Source: an uncultured Clostridium sp.
GTDB taxonomy: Bacteria > Bacillota > Clostridia > Lachnospirales > Lachnospiraceae
Direction of reading: 5' to 3'
Assembly: GCA_946498245.1 (NCBI GenBank)
Contig: CAMMNN010000013.1
Coordinates: 1 to 64,000 of the forward strand
DNA length: 64,000 nucleotides
The notes under the pieces were generated by a model, which saw only the letters and a program-made list of their open reading frames with translations, did not search any database and had not been told where the DNA came from. The translations under genes and the position numbers were made by a program. Below are positions 18,221 to 27,117 of the stretch, piece by piece. The stretch's first letter is position 1. The number at the start of each line of letters is the position of its first letter.

Positions 18221-19351
18221 TTACATAACAATTAATTCGTATTCTCTGGTTCCCAGGCCGATTTTTTCGGCGTGTTCCAGGCAGCTCTGCCACTCAGATT
18301 CCGGAGTGGAATTGCGGAAGTGATCGTGGTGATCCGTAAATCCCGGAGTGGAGAGATTGCGGTCTAACTGGCTTCCCGGCATGGGAGAAGCGTTAAGACA
18401 GGCATCGACGCAGGCCTGATCCAAAGCCAAAGGATCGAAAGAAGCGAACATACCGATATTGGGAAGAATGGGAACATCATTTTCACCATGGCAGTCGCAG
18501 TTAGGGGAAACGTCTACTACCAGAGAAATGTGGAAGCAGGGCCGTCCGTCCACTACGGCCTTCGTGTACTCAGCCATGCGGCGGTTCAGCAGTTCCACAG
18601 CGGCATCATTGTCAAAAACAATGGCGTCAAAATTACATGCACCCAGGCAGCGGCCGCAGCCCACGCAGTTTTCCTGATTAACCTGCATTTTTTTCGTATC
18701 AGAATCGAAAAGAAGCCCTTCGTTAGCGCACTCTTTCTGGCATTTGCGGCAGCCGCGGCACATCTCTGAAACAATGTGGGGCTTTCCGCTGCTGTGCTGA
18801 TCCGTCTTGCCGGCCCGGGATCCGCAGCCCATACCGATATTTTTAATGGCTCCGCCGAAACCGGTCATTTCATGGCCCTTAAAGTGAGTCAGGCTGATAA
18901 AAACGTCGGCGTCCATAATGGCCCGGCCGATTTTAGCTTCTTTGACGTATTCTCCACCTTCAACGGGTACGGAAATATCGTCGGTTCCTTTCAGCCCGTC
19001 GCCGATAATAATGGGACATCCTACCGAAAGGGGTGTAAATCCATTTTCCCAGGCGCACTCCAGATGCTCCAGGGCATTTTTGCGGCTTCCGGGATACATG
19101 GTATTGCAGTCGGTCAGAAAAGGCTTTCCGCCCAGTTCTTTTACAACGTCTGCCACCGCTTTGGCGTAGTTGGGCCTAAGATAGCTGATATTTCCCAGCT
19201 CTCCGAAATGGAGCTTAATAGCGACAAATTTTCCATCCATATCAATGGTTCCGATACCGGCTTTGCGGATGAGCTTTTTTAATTTGGTGGGAAGCCCGTC
19301 GCCGAAGGCCACCGTATGAAAATCAGTAAAATACACTTTTGCTTTTTCCAC
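18221..19351 (-). CDS. DUF362 domain protein with two 4Fe-4S clusters
   Basis: The GTG at 19351 is chosen because AGAGGTGAT stands just upstream; the longer frame to 19426 has no ribosome binding site. The 376-residue product has the DUF362 domain ('VAIKLHFGELGNISYLRPNYAKAV', 'SLTHFKGHEMTGFGGAIKNIGMG') interrupted by a dicluster ferredoxin segment: CRGCRKCQKEC (about 193-203) and CVGCGRCLGAC (about 219-229). Such proteins are common in anaerobes and are presumed cytosolic electron-transfer or metal-handling proteins; no substrate is known. Confidence 0.88.
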   Translation of the reverse strand: MEKAKVYFTDFHTVAFGDGLPTKLKKLIRKAGIGTIDMDGKFVAIKLHFGELGNISYLRPNYAKAVADVVKELGGKPFLTDCNTMYPGSRKNALEHLECAWENGFTPLSVGCPIIIGDGLKGTDDISVPVEGGEYVKEAKIGRAIMDADVFISLTHFKGHEMTGFGGAIKNIGMGCGSRAGKTDQHSSGKPHIVSEMCRGCRKCQKECANEGLLFDSDTKKMQVNQENCVGCGRCLGACNFDAIVFDNDAAVELLNRRMAEYTKAVVDGRPCFHISLVVDVSPNCDCHGENDVPILPNIGMFASFDPLALDQACVDACLNASPMPGSQLDRNLSTPGFTDHHDHFRNSTPESEWQSCLEHAEKIGLGTREYELIVM

Positions 19352-19556
19352 AATTATCACCTCTTTTAAGAATAAACTGCAAGGCAGGAAAGCTCTTTCC
19401 AGCCACGCCTTTTTATTATAATGCAAAATTTTACCAATAGCAAATGCAAATCACATAAAATGTAAATAACGCCCTGGGCCAGCAAAATTTGTCGGCATGG
19501 ATTTGAAAGAGAGAGCAATACTAATCCCGAATCAAAAATTTTCAGGAGGTGACAAG

Positions 19557-19730
19557 ATGAGCCCAAAAGAACTATCGTATATTGAAGATGCGTTAAGCCA
19601 CGAAAAATTCATGATGACCCAGTGCCAACAGGCGGCCCAGAACCTTCAGGACGGGGAGCTGAAGAACTGCGTGGAACAGTTGGCCCAAAAACATCAGCAG
19701 ACATTTACTAATCTATATAATTTAGTGTAA
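19557..19730 (+). CDS. small spore-coat-like protein (CotF-associated)
   Basis: A 57-residue helical protein starting at ATG 19557 behind AGGAGGTGAC; the earlier frame start at 19497 has no ribosome binding site. 'YIEDALSHEKFMMTQCQQAAQ...LAQKHQQTFTNLYNLV' is a short ferritin-like two-helix pattern seen in Clostridial coat-related small proteins. It is followed after 12 bp by the CotF-like gene, so the two are probably a sporulation operon. Confidence 0.65.
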   Translation: MSPKELSYIEDALSHEKFMMTQCQQAAQNLQDGELKNCVEQLAQKHQQTFTNLYNLV

Positions 19731-19742
19731 GGAGGCAGCGAG

Positions 19743-19988
19743 ATGGACGACAAATGCATTATGGAGAACCTGCTCCTTACGACCAAAGGAGCCTGCGACT
19801 TGTACCTTCACGGAACCATAGAGTCTCCCACGGCCAATGTTCATCAGGTCTTTGATACGGCTCTTAATGACAGTTTGTGTATGCAGGATGAAATTTATAA
19901 AAAAATGACTGCAAAAGGCTGGTATACCACAGATACAGCCGAACAGACTAAAATCATGAAGGTAAAAAATCAGTTTGCCGGAATGTAA
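19743..19988 (+). CDS. spore coat protein, CotF family
   Basis: An 81-residue protein with the Coat F pattern: 'MENLLLTTKGACDLYLHGTIES...VHQVFDTALNDSLCMQDEIYKKMTAKGWY', where the final MxxKGWY is characteristic of this family. CotF-type proteins are structural parts of the endospore coat. It follows the 57-residue partner and has AAGGAGGCAGCGAG as SD. Confidence 0.85.
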   Translation: MDDKCIMENLLLTTKGACDLYLHGTIESPTANVHQVFDTALNDSLCMQDEIYKKMTAKGWYTTDTAEQTKIMKVKNQFAGM

Positions 19989-20007
19989 AAAGAAGGGGGC
20001 AATGAGA

Positions 20008-20047
20008 AAAGGCGGGAAAGAGGATAAATCTTCTTCCCGCCTTTTTG
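20008..20047. terminator. bidirectional terminator between coat genes and the R-M cassette
   Basis: AAAGGCGGGAA (20008-20018) pairs with TTCCCGCCTTT (20034-20044) with A and T runs on both sides, so it can serve both the coat operon (+) and the methyltransferase (-). Confidence 0.9.
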
Positions 20048-20077
20048 CATAGAGAAGTTGGAGCGTAAAAAAATTCA

Positions 20078-20989
20078 CTATAAGGCAGATGCGGTGTCAA
20101 ATATCGATATTTGAGAATTTTCTGAAAGCAATTTATTTTGTCCCTTGGTTACTGTATAATTTGTTAGCAAAGCCTCAATGACTGGATTCCTGTTTCTTTC
20201 TTTTGCACCGACATGATAAAAGTGCTCTTGTGTATTTTTTTCGCAATCATGCCATATCAAAGTGATATATTCATTCTGCCGATAATCATTATGATCCCAT
20301 GTAGAGAGCATAAATTTTGCCTTGCTTTTGACTAATGCTTTGTGCAGGGCTGCTTCTGACTGCTCGTCCCAGCTATCATAATAATCAACGTGTCTGCCAA
20401 TATACGGGGGATCGCAATAAATAAAGTCATTCTTTTCCGCCATGGAGATTGTTTCTTCAAACGATTGACAGATAAAATGCCAATCGTGCTGTTGAAGCAA
20501 ACTTGAAACATGAGCGACTTGATTGACGATCTTTGTGACATATGCCTTTGCGAATCGCTGGGGTTTGTGTCCATAAGGTACATTGAAGTCGTAACTCTTA
20601 TTAAACCGAATCATGCCATTAAAGCAGGAACGATTTAGAAATAGAAAATCTAAGGGATTGTGCTCCTGGTTAAAACGCGCACGGACCGTATAATAATATT
20701 CGTCATCGCCTTGTTCTAATAATTTGCCCTCATGCTCAAGAAACTCACGCACAATATGCGGCGTAATAATGCCATCTTTGATTTGGTTGTAGAATTTGAT
20801 AATATGAGGGTTTGTATCGGCAAAAATAGCGTTGTGAGGTTCCACATTAAAACCGACAACACCGGAACCCATAAATGGCTCAATCCAAACCGATTTTTTG
20901 TCTATGGCAATGCTTTCCTTTATAAGTGGAACCAATTTTGTTTTTATTCCCTGTATCTTAATTGGGGGAACATATACAGTGTCTTTCAT
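20078..20989 (-). CDS. EcoRV-type DNA adenine N6-methyltransferase (D12 class)
   Basis: A 303-residue Dam-family methyltransferase. The SAM-binding motif FMGSGVVGF is at 39-47 and the catalytic DPPY at 193-196, in the order of class alpha (D12) enzymes. It shares long stretches with M.EcoRV as I recall that sequence, such as 'VPPIKIQGIKTKLVP', 'FLFLNRSCFNGMIRFN' and 'YCDPPYIGRHVDYY'. M.EcoRV methylates the first A of GATATC, so the same target is predicted. It is translated right after the endonuclease gene, with an ATGA overlap. The DNA is more AT-rich than the neighbours, suggesting acquisition by transfer. Confidence 0.93.
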   Translation of the reverse strand: MKDTVYVPPIKIQGIKTKLVPLIKESIAIDKKSVWIEPFMGSGVVGFNVEPHNAIFADTNPHIIKFYNQIKDGIITPHIVREFLEHEGKLLEQGDDEYYYTVRARFNQEHNPLDFLFLNRSCFNGMIRFNKSYDFNVPYGHKPQRFAKAYVTKIVNQVAHVSSLLQQHDWHFICQSFEETISMAEKNDFIYCDPPYIGRHVDYYDSWDEQSEAALHKALVKSKAKFMLSTWDHNDYRQNEYITLIWHDCEKNTQEHFYHVGAKERNRNPVIEALLTNYTVTKGQNKLLSENSQISIFDTASAL

Positions 20990-21825
20990 CGTGTTCTCCT
21001 TTTGGACGCTTTGGGATTATTCAAATTCGCAGGCAATCCACGATATTGTAAATATTCTTCAAAAGAGGATAATTTCTTTCGTTTTCCGTTTGCAAGAATT
21101 TCAATTTTTCCGAAATTAGCCCAATAATCGTCAAACAACTCTTCACCGGCTTTTGCAAACACACCATTTCCGTTTAAAATATCTTCGATTTTTTGAATGC
21201 TTCCAATATTAGCTGTGTTACCGCTTCCGCCTTTATCGCTTGCGATTTTCCATTTTTCTTCGGCGAAAAATATAAAATTAGTAATAACCGCAGGTATACT
21301 CTCTACTTCATCAATTGAGTAAAGCTGTGTTTCCTCGTGTTTATCCAATACCCTTCTGGAATATATAATTCCTAAACAAAAATGGCCGCTATAGTCATTA
21401 TATGGGTATTGAATATTCTTTGTACTATTTCGATTTATAAAATACTCACCATGGGAACCAAGGGTAAAACCATTGCAAAAGCTTGGACAATCTTCATCCC
21501 TATATGTAGTTTTTAAGTCAACAGCAAATTTAATGTTTCTGTTTTTCTTGCAAATAAATGTCAGATCAGGATACCAGTTCTGGAATGCTGCTAGTTCAAT
21601 GTCATACCCTATGCTTTCAGCGAAGGAGAGAAAGTGTGGGAATAGATGAAGCTCAAGCAGTTTTGAAACTATTTTGGTGTCAGAGGAGATGGCATATATA
21701 TTTTTGAAAATATCAATAAATCCTCGTATTGTCCATTCATTATCTTTTGTAATAAAATTGGTTAGCGTAGATGCAAAGTCTTTCAGATACATTTTAAATA
21801 TGTATTTTTCAGCTTCATTTTTCAT
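20986..21825 (-). CDS. EcoRV-like type II restriction endonuclease
   Basis: A 279-residue homologue of EcoRV (GATATC, blunt cut). The PD-(D/E)xK core is intact: D87 in NWYPDL and D103-x-K105 in AVDLKTTY, with exactly the 16-residue spacing of EcoRV D74 and D90-x-K92. The recognition R-loop GSGNTAN (200-206) differs from EcoRV GSGNTTN by one residue, and the Q-loop QN (82-83) is kept. It precedes and overlaps the methyltransferase (ATGA). It is longer than EcoRV (245 aa), with extra residues at both ends. No C-protein gene is seen. Confidence 0.93.
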   Translation of the reverse strand: MKNEAEKYIFKMYLKDFASTLTNFITKDNEWTIRGFIDIFKNIYAISSDTKIVSKLLELHLFPHFLSFAESIGYDIELAAFQNWYPDLTFICKKNRNIKFAVDLKTTYRDEDCPSFCNGFTLGSHGEYFINRNSTKNIQYPYNDYSGHFCLGIIYSRRVLDKHEETQLYSIDEVESIPAVITNFIFFAEEKWKIASDKGGSGNTANIGSIQKIEDILNGNGVFAKAGEELFDDYWANFGKIEILANGKRKKLSSFEEYLQYRGLPANLNNPKASKRRTR

Positions 21826-21995
21826 TCTGAATAAACCTCTTTTGGCATTTCCATAATATTATCTAGTGCGTAGTTTGTGTTTTTGATTTAGTATAGCATG
21901 AAACAGGAAGGATGCCAAACATATATTTTGAAATTGCTAGAGAATTAAGGATGTGTTATAATGTCAGGAGCGTTTGAAAGACAGGAGTTTGGCTG

Positions 21996-22775
21996 ATGGA
22001 CGGAATGCGTCTGAATAAATATTTGAGTGAAATGGGGATTTGTTCCAGGCGGGAAGCAGACCGCCTTATTGAAGCAGGAAAAGTTCTGGTAGACGGAAAA
22101 CAGGCCAAGATGGGACAGCGGATAACGAAAGGCCAGAAGGTCGTCTGTGACGGCTGCCCTGTAGAGGACGGGAAGGCCGGAGAGGGCAGCAGCGGAAACG
22201 GCCGCCCGCCCAGAGTTCTTCTGATGGTGAACAAGCCCAGAGGGATAGTCTGTACCACCTCTGATAAAGATCGGGCGGAAAATATTGTGGAGTTTTTAAA
22301 TTACCCCTGCCGTATCTACCCTGTGGGAAGGCTGGATAAGGACTCAGAGGGATTGCTTTTAATGACCAATGAGGGGGATTTGGTAAACCGCATTATGCGG
22401 GCTGGAAACTTCCATGAAAAGGAGTATGAGGTTCGGGTTAATAGGGCTGTAACGCCGGAATTTTTGAAAAAAATGGCCTCCGGCGTTCCTATTTTAGATA
22501 CCGTGACACGGCCTTGTAAAGTAGAAAAAACGGGAAAACAACAATTCCGGATCATTCTTACCCAGGGCCTCAACCGGCAGATACGACGTATGTGTGAGGC
22601 TCTGGGATACCAGGTTACAGAATTAAAAAGAGTGCGGATTATGAACCTGAAACTGGGGGATCTAAAGAGGGGACAGTACCGCCCTGTAACGCCGGAAGAA
22701 GAGAGAGAATTGAGAAGATTATTAAAGGATTCCGGAAATGAGCCGGGAGGAAGAAAAGAGAAAGGACAGAATTAA
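21996..22775 (+). CDS. RsuA/RluB/RluF-family pseudouridine synthase
   Basis: A 259-residue synthase that isomerises uridine to pseudouridine in rRNA. An N-terminal S4 RNA-binding domain (about 3-50, 'RLNKYLSEMGICSRREADRLIEAG') is followed by the catalytic domain with D114 in the GRLDKDSEG motif. The late 'LTQGLNRQIRRMCEALGYQV' is the usual RsuA-family segment. Whether the target is 16S or 23S rRNA cannot be told from sequence alone. The ligase gene follows after 3 bp. Confidence 0.93.
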   Translation: MDGMRLNKYLSEMGICSRREADRLIEAGKVLVDGKQAKMGQRITKGQKVVCDGCPVEDGKAGEGSSGNGRPPRVLLMVNKPRGIVCTTSDKDRAENIVEFLNYPCRIYPVGRLDKDSEGLLLMTNEGDLVNRIMRAGNFHEKEYEVRVNRAVTPEFLKKMASGVPILDTVTRPCKVEKTGKQQFRIILTQGLNRQIRRMCEALGYQVTELKRVRIMNLKLGDLKRGQYRPVTPEEERELRRLLKDSGNEPGGRKEKGQN

Positions 22776-22778
22776 GCC

Positions 22779-24758
22779 ATGGACAGCAGACCCATAGAAA
22801 GAATGAAAGAATTGATTTCCATTTTGTCGGAGGCGGCAAAGGCCTATTACCAGGAAAGCCGGGAAATCATGAGCAATTACGACTACGACCGTCTGTATGA
22901 TGAGCTGGCGGCTCTGGAGAAGAAAACGGGAGTGATTCTGTCCTCCAGCCCCACTCAGAATGTAGGGTATCAGGTTTTATCAGAGCTTCCGAAGGAGGCC
23001 CACGAGTCCCCTATGCTGTCTCTGGATAAGACCAAAAGTGTAGAGGCCCTGAGGGAATGGCTGGGAGAACAGAAAGGGCTGTTGTCCTGGAAAATGGACG
23101 GTCTTACCATCGTCCTGACCTATGAAAATGGCAGCTTAGTGAAAGCCGTTACCCGTGGAAATGGAGAAATCGGAGAGGTCATTACCAGCAATGCCAGGGT
23201 ATTTGCCAATATTCCTTTAAATATTGCTTATCAGGGACAGCTTGTGCTAAGGGGAGAAGCCATTATCCGCTATTCGGATTTTAATCGGATTAACGAAGAA
23301 ATCGAAGATGTGGACGCCAAATACAAGAATCCCAGAAACCTGTGCAGCGGTTCCGTCCGTCAGCTAAACAGCCAGATTACGGCTGAAAGAAACGTTCATT
23401 TTCTGGCATTTGCTTTGGTAAGGGCCGATGGAGTGGACTTTTCCAATTCCCGAAAACGCCAGTTTGAATGGCTGAAAACCCAGGGATTTGAGGTGGTGGA
23501 GTACCGGGAAGTGACCGGAGAAAATCTGGAAGAAACGGTAAATTGGTTTGCAGAGGAAGTGGGGGAAAACGACATTCCCTCTGACGGACTGGTGCTCCTG
23601 TACGACGACATTGCATACGGGGAAAGCCTTGGAAGAACCGCCAAATTTCCCCGCAATTCCATTGCATTTAAATGGGCGGACGAGATACGGGAAACCCGGC
23701 TGGATTTTATTGAATGGAGTCCGTCCCGGACGGGACTCATTAACCCGGTGGCAGTGTTTGAGCCGGTAGAACTGGAGGGAACCACAGTCAGCAGGGCCAG
23801 CGTTCACAATATTAGTATTTTGGAATCCCTTGCTCTGGGAGAAGGGGATCGGATAACCGTTTATAAGGCCAATATGATTATTCCGCAGATTGCGGAAAAC
23901 CTGACTCGCAGCGGAAGCGTAAAGATTCCGGACACCTGCCCTGTCTGCGGAGGAGCTACCCGGATTCATCAGGTAAATGACGTAAAATCCCTGTATTGTA
24001 CCAATCCGGATTGTCAGGCCAAACGGATCAAAAGCTTTACCCTCCTGGTGAGCCGTGACGCTCTCAATATTGACGGGCTTTCGGAAGCAACCCTGGAGAA
24101 GTTTATTGGGGCGGGCTTTATCCACGAATATGCTGACATCTTCCATCTGGATCAGCATAAGGAAGCCATTGTGGAGATGGAAGGGTTTGGAGAAAAATCT
24201 TATGAAAATCTTATGGAATCCGTGAAAAGGGCGTCAAAAACAACCCTTCCCCGGGTGATTTACGGCCTTGGAATTGCCGGGATTGGCCTTGCCAACGCCA
24301 AAGTGCTGTGCCGCCATTTTCGCTATCAGTTAGACGCCATGCGCCATGCAAAAGCGGAAGAATTAATAGAGGCGGACGGCATTGGAGAAGTGCTGGCCCA
24401 GGCATGGACGGACTACTTCCAAAATGAGAAAAACAACGAGGCAGTAGACCATCTTTTAAAGGAACTGGACATTGAAACAGAAACCCTTTCTGAAGAAAAT
24501 GGCCGCCTCAAAGGCATGACTTTTGTAATTACGGGAACTGTAGAGCACTTTGCCAACCGTAAGGAACTTCAGGCGGCGATTGAGGCTCAGGGGGGTAAGG
24601 CCACAGGAACCGTATCAGCCAAAACCACCTACCTGATTAACAATGACAAGGCTTCCAATTCCTCAAAAAACAAAAAAGCCAGAGAATTGGGAATCCCTGT
24701 GATTTCTGAAGAGGAATTTTTACAGATGATGAAGGGAGAAGAAGAGAATGCCTATTAA
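22779..24758 (+). CDS. ligA: NAD+-dependent DNA ligase LigA, divergent
   Basis: A 659-residue protein with the LigA domain order: Ia, adenylation domain with the nucleophile in KMDG (near 106-109), OB fold, Zn finger (CPVCGG...CTNPDC), HhH repeats and a C-terminal BRCT domain (about 575-655). Several conserved positions differ from E. coli LigA. The DGVVIKVN segment reads DGLVLLYD, so the motif IV lysine (K290 in E. coli) is Leu; RGDG reads RGNG; and the GDVIPQ segment reads NMIIPQ. It may be a second, specialised LigA instead of the main replicative ligase. It is tightly packed with metA (11-bp overlap). Confidence 0.9.
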   Translation: MDSRPIERMKELISILSEAAKAYYQESREIMSNYDYDRLYDELAALEKKTGVILSSSPTQNVGYQVLSELPKEAHESPMLSLDKTKSVEALREWLGEQKGLLSWKMDGLTIVLTYENGSLVKAVTRGNGEIGEVITSNARVFANIPLNIAYQGQLVLRGEAIIRYSDFNRINEEIEDVDAKYKNPRNLCSGSVRQLNSQITAERNVHFLAFALVRADGVDFSNSRKRQFEWLKTQGFEVVEYREVTGENLEETVNWFAEEVGENDIPSDGLVLLYDDIAYGESLGRTAKFPRNSIAFKWADEIRETRLDFIEWSPSRTGLINPVAVFEPVELEGTTVSRASVHNISILESLALGEGDRITVYKANMIIPQIAENLTRSGSVKIPDTCPVCGGATRIHQVNDVKSLYCTNPDCQAKRIKSFTLLVSRDALNIDGLSEATLEKFIGAGFIHEYADIFHLDQHKEAIVEMEGFGEKSYENLMESVKRASKTTLPRVIYGLGIAGIGLANAKVLCRHFRYQLDAMRHAKAEELIEADGIGEVLAQAWTDYFQNEKNNEAVDHLLKELDIETETLSEENGRLKGMTFVITGTVEHFANRKELQAAIEAQGGKATGTVSAKTTYLINNDKASNSSKNKKARELGIPVISEEEFLQMMKGEEENAY

Positions 24759-25662
24759 GGTACAAAATGATTTGCCGGCCAGAGTAGTACTGGAATCCGA
24801 AAACATTTTCGTTATGGACGAGGATCGGGCTCTGAGCCAGGATATTCGCCCCCTGGAAATTTTAATTTTAAATCTCATGCCGTTAAAAGAAGAAACGGAA
24901 ACGCAGCTTTTGAGAGCCCTTTCCAACACGCCTCTTCAGATTGACTGTACGTTTCTCATGATGTCCACTCATGTGTCAAAAAATACGTCGGCCAGCCATT
25001 TAAACAAGTTTTATGTGACCTTTGACGCTGTGCGCAGAAACCATTACGACGGCATGATTATTACGGGAGCGCCGGTAGAGCATCTGGAATTTGAAGAGGT
25101 GAATTACTGGCCGGAACTGGTAACTATTATGGAGTGGAGCAAGAGCCACGTTACCTCCACCATGCATATTTGCTGGGGGGCCCAGGCGGGACTTTACTAC
25201 CATTACGGCATTCCCAAATATGAGCGGAAGGAGAAGCTGTCCGGGGTGTATAATCACAGGGTTTTAGATCGTAAAATACCCCTTATCAGGAGCTTTAACG
25301 ATTACTTTTATGCCCCTCATTCCCGCTATACAGAAGTGAGGAAAAAAGATATTTTAAAGCACTCGGAGCTGGTTCTCGTGGCGGAGTCAGACGAGGCCGG
25401 GGTCTTCTTAGTTATGAGCCGGGACGGCAGCCAGATTTTTGTCCAGGGCCATCCGGAATACGACAGGATGACCCTCAATAACGAATACCATCGGGACTTG
25501 AAAAAGGGGTTAAACCCGGCGGTTCCGGTTAATTACTATGTAGACAATGATCCATTTTCCATGCCGCCCCTTATGTGGCGCAGTACGGCTAACACCCTTT
25601 ACAGCAACTGGTTGAATTTCTATGTATACCAGGTAACTCCTTATATTCTTGAAGAGGAGTGA
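24748..25662 (+). CDS. metA: homoserine O-acyltransferase MetA (predicted acetyl-CoA specific)
   Basis: A 304-residue MetA activating homoserine for methionine synthesis. Catalytic Cys142 (HICWGAQAG) and the His/Glu pair in GHPEYD near 235-237 are present. Residue 111 is Glu ([10 protein letters not shown]). In this family Glu111 goes with acetyl-CoA use (as in Bacillus cereus) and Gly111 with succinyl-CoA (E. coli), so an O-acetyltransferase is predicted despite the common succinyltransferase label. It overlaps the ligase gene by 11 bp. Confidence 0.95.
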   Translation: MPIKVQNDLPARVVLESENIFVMDEDRALSQDIRPLEILILNLMPLKEETETQLLRALSNTPLQIDCTFLMMSTHVSKNTSASHLNKFYVTFDAVRRNHYDGMIITGAPVEHLEFEEVNYWPELVTIMEWSKSHVTSTMHICWGAQAGLYYHYGIPKYERKEKLSGVYNHRVLDRKIPLIRSFNDYFYAPHSRYTEVRKKDILKHSELVLVAESDEAGVFLVMSRDGSQIFVQGHPEYDRMTLNNEYHRDLKKGLNPAVPVNYYVDNDPFSMPPLMWRSTANTLYSNWLNFYVYQVTPYILEEE

Positions 25663-25711
25663 TAAGCGGGCGGCAGAGAATATCGAAAATATTAGGATGA
25701 GGGGTGGTTCG

Positions 25712-26854
25712 ATGGAAAAAGATCCCTTTAAGGAATATTTGAAAGAGAGCGAACCTGATAAAGCCGATAAAGGTTATGCATGGAGTACGGCAGTCGGGCT
25801 TCAGGCGGTAGATGGGATTAAACCGTCTAAATATTTAATTGATACTGCTATTCAGAATATTGAAGGCAAAATTACATTGGAAGATGCGCAGAACCTTATC
25901 AACAGCTATTATGAGGAAAAACCTGAACATTCTGCAGACGGTAAGCGCACAGAAGAGGCTGACAAAGTTTCTTTACGCATTGCACAGATACTTTCCGAAA
26001 CAGCTTTTTCATTTTCGCCAAATGAGTACATCGCTATTCACCGCAGACTATTTCAGGGTATTTATAGCCATGCCGGAAAAATAAGAGATTACAATATTAC
26101 AAAGAGAGAATGGGTTTTAGATGGCGCAACTGTTATATATGGCAGTGCATCGGAACTGAGAGCTACTCTCGAATATGATCTTTCCCTGGAAAAAGGCTTC
26201 AACTACCGGGGACTTTCAATGGATGAGATTATCCGCCATCTTGCGGTATTTGTATCAAGACTTTGGCAAATCTATATTTTCGGAGAGGGAAATACAAGAA
26301 CAACGGCAGTATTTTTTATCAAATATCTGAGAATGCTTGGCTTTTCAGCGACAAACAATATTTTTGCAGAAAATGCCTGGTATTTTAGAAATGCCCTTGT
26401 TCGTGCAAATTATACGAATCTCCAAAAAGGTATTTACGAAACAACAGAGTATCTGGAAGCCTTTTTGAGAAATCTCCTTTTGAATGAAAAAAATGAGCTG
26501 CATAATCGAGAACTCCATATCAGTGGATTTTGGGAAGCCTCAGAAGTAGACATTGGAGATGGAAAAGTAGATATTGAACAGAGAAAAGTAGACATTGAAG
26601 GCAAAAAAGTAGACATTGAGAGCGCGTTTTCGGAAAAGGCAAGGGATTTTTCCATTAAAACCCTCGTCCATAGCCAAAAGCTGTTTGACAGATTTGGCTA
26701 TGATGAAATATTCGGCAGAGGCGCAGTTGTCCAGCTTTTGGGACTAAAAGATTCAAGCGCTTCTAAGCTCATAAAGAAACTGGCTCAGGCGGAGATGATT
26801 GAGCCTGTGTACGGCCATGGAAAAGGAAAATACAAATTTAGGAAGAAGGATTAG
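25712..26854 (+). CDS. Fic family protein with altered catalytic motif
   Basis: A 380-residue Fic-domain protein; Fic enzymes normally transfer AMP or related groups to target proteins. The Fic core is clear ('NEYIAIHRRLFQGIYSHAGKIRDYNI', 'RLWQIYIFGEGNTRTTAVFF'), but the motif that should read H-x-F-x-E-G-N has Tyr188 (codon TAT, 26273-26275) where the catalytic His belongs. A linker with four VDI repeats (near 288-312) leads to a C-terminal winged-helix-like region. The start at 25712 follows GAGGGGTGG; the longer frame to 25649 overlaps metA. It may be inactive, regulatory, or use altered chemistry. Confidence 0.85.
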   Translation: MEKDPFKEYLKESEPDKADKGYAWSTAVGLQAVDGIKPSKYLIDTAIQNIEGKITLEDAQNLINSYYEEKPEHSADGKRTEEADKVSLRIAQILSETAFSFSPNEYIAIHRRLFQGIYSHAGKIRDYNITKREWVLDGATVIYGSASELRATLEYDLSLEKGFNYRGLSMDEIIRHLAVFVSRLWQIYIFGEGNTRTTAVFFIKYLRMLGFSATNNIFAENAWYFRNALVRANYTNLQKGIYETTEYLEAFLRNLLLNEKNELHNRELHISGFWEASEVDIGDGKVDIEQRKVDIEGKKVDIESAFSEKARDFSIKTLVHSQKLFDRFGYDEIFGRGAVVQLLGLKDSSASKLIKKLAQAEMIEPVYGHGKGKYKFRKKD

Positions 26855-26867
26855 GGTAAAAAGGATT

Positions 26868-26898
26868 GAGGTGCCGGTAAATTACGGCATCTCTTTTT
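26868..26898 (+). terminator. terminator of the rsuA-ligA-metA-fic operon
   Basis: GAGGTGCCG (26868-26876) pairs with CGGCATCTC (26885-26893, one G-U), followed by TTTTT. Confidence 0.88.
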
Positions 26899-26949
26899 GT
26901 GTTAAGAACTAGAGAAAAATGGTAATTGTTGGATATAGCAGAAAATAAA

Positions 26950-27012
26950 TTATCAAACGTTTGACAATCGGAAACTCGTGTGATATAATTCGAATTATCA
27001 AACGTTTGACAA
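26950..27012 (+). promoter_or_regulatory. consensus promoter bracketed by two identical LacI-type operators
   Basis: TTATCAAACGTTTGACAA occurs at 26950-26967 and again at 26995-27012. Between and overlapping them are TTGACA (26961-26966), N17, and an extended -10 TGATATAAT (TATAAT 26984-26989), a full sigma-A consensus. The first operator covers the -35 and the second lies at about the start site; centres are 45 bp apart. The central CG palindrome is the LacI/CcpA-family type, and a LacI regulator gene lies at the end of the operon. Confidence 0.88.
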
Positions 27013-27117
27013 TTTGAAAAAGATATATCAGGCAAACAAATAGCTTGGCTGTGATATATCCGAGAGAATGTGGGAAACTGTGTAAGTAATGTATTGGAAA
27101 GAAAGGGGAATTATATT

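Noticed and set aside
23364..24158. 264-codon frame antisense to ligA
   Set aside because: No start signal and no domain; shadow of the ligase gene.
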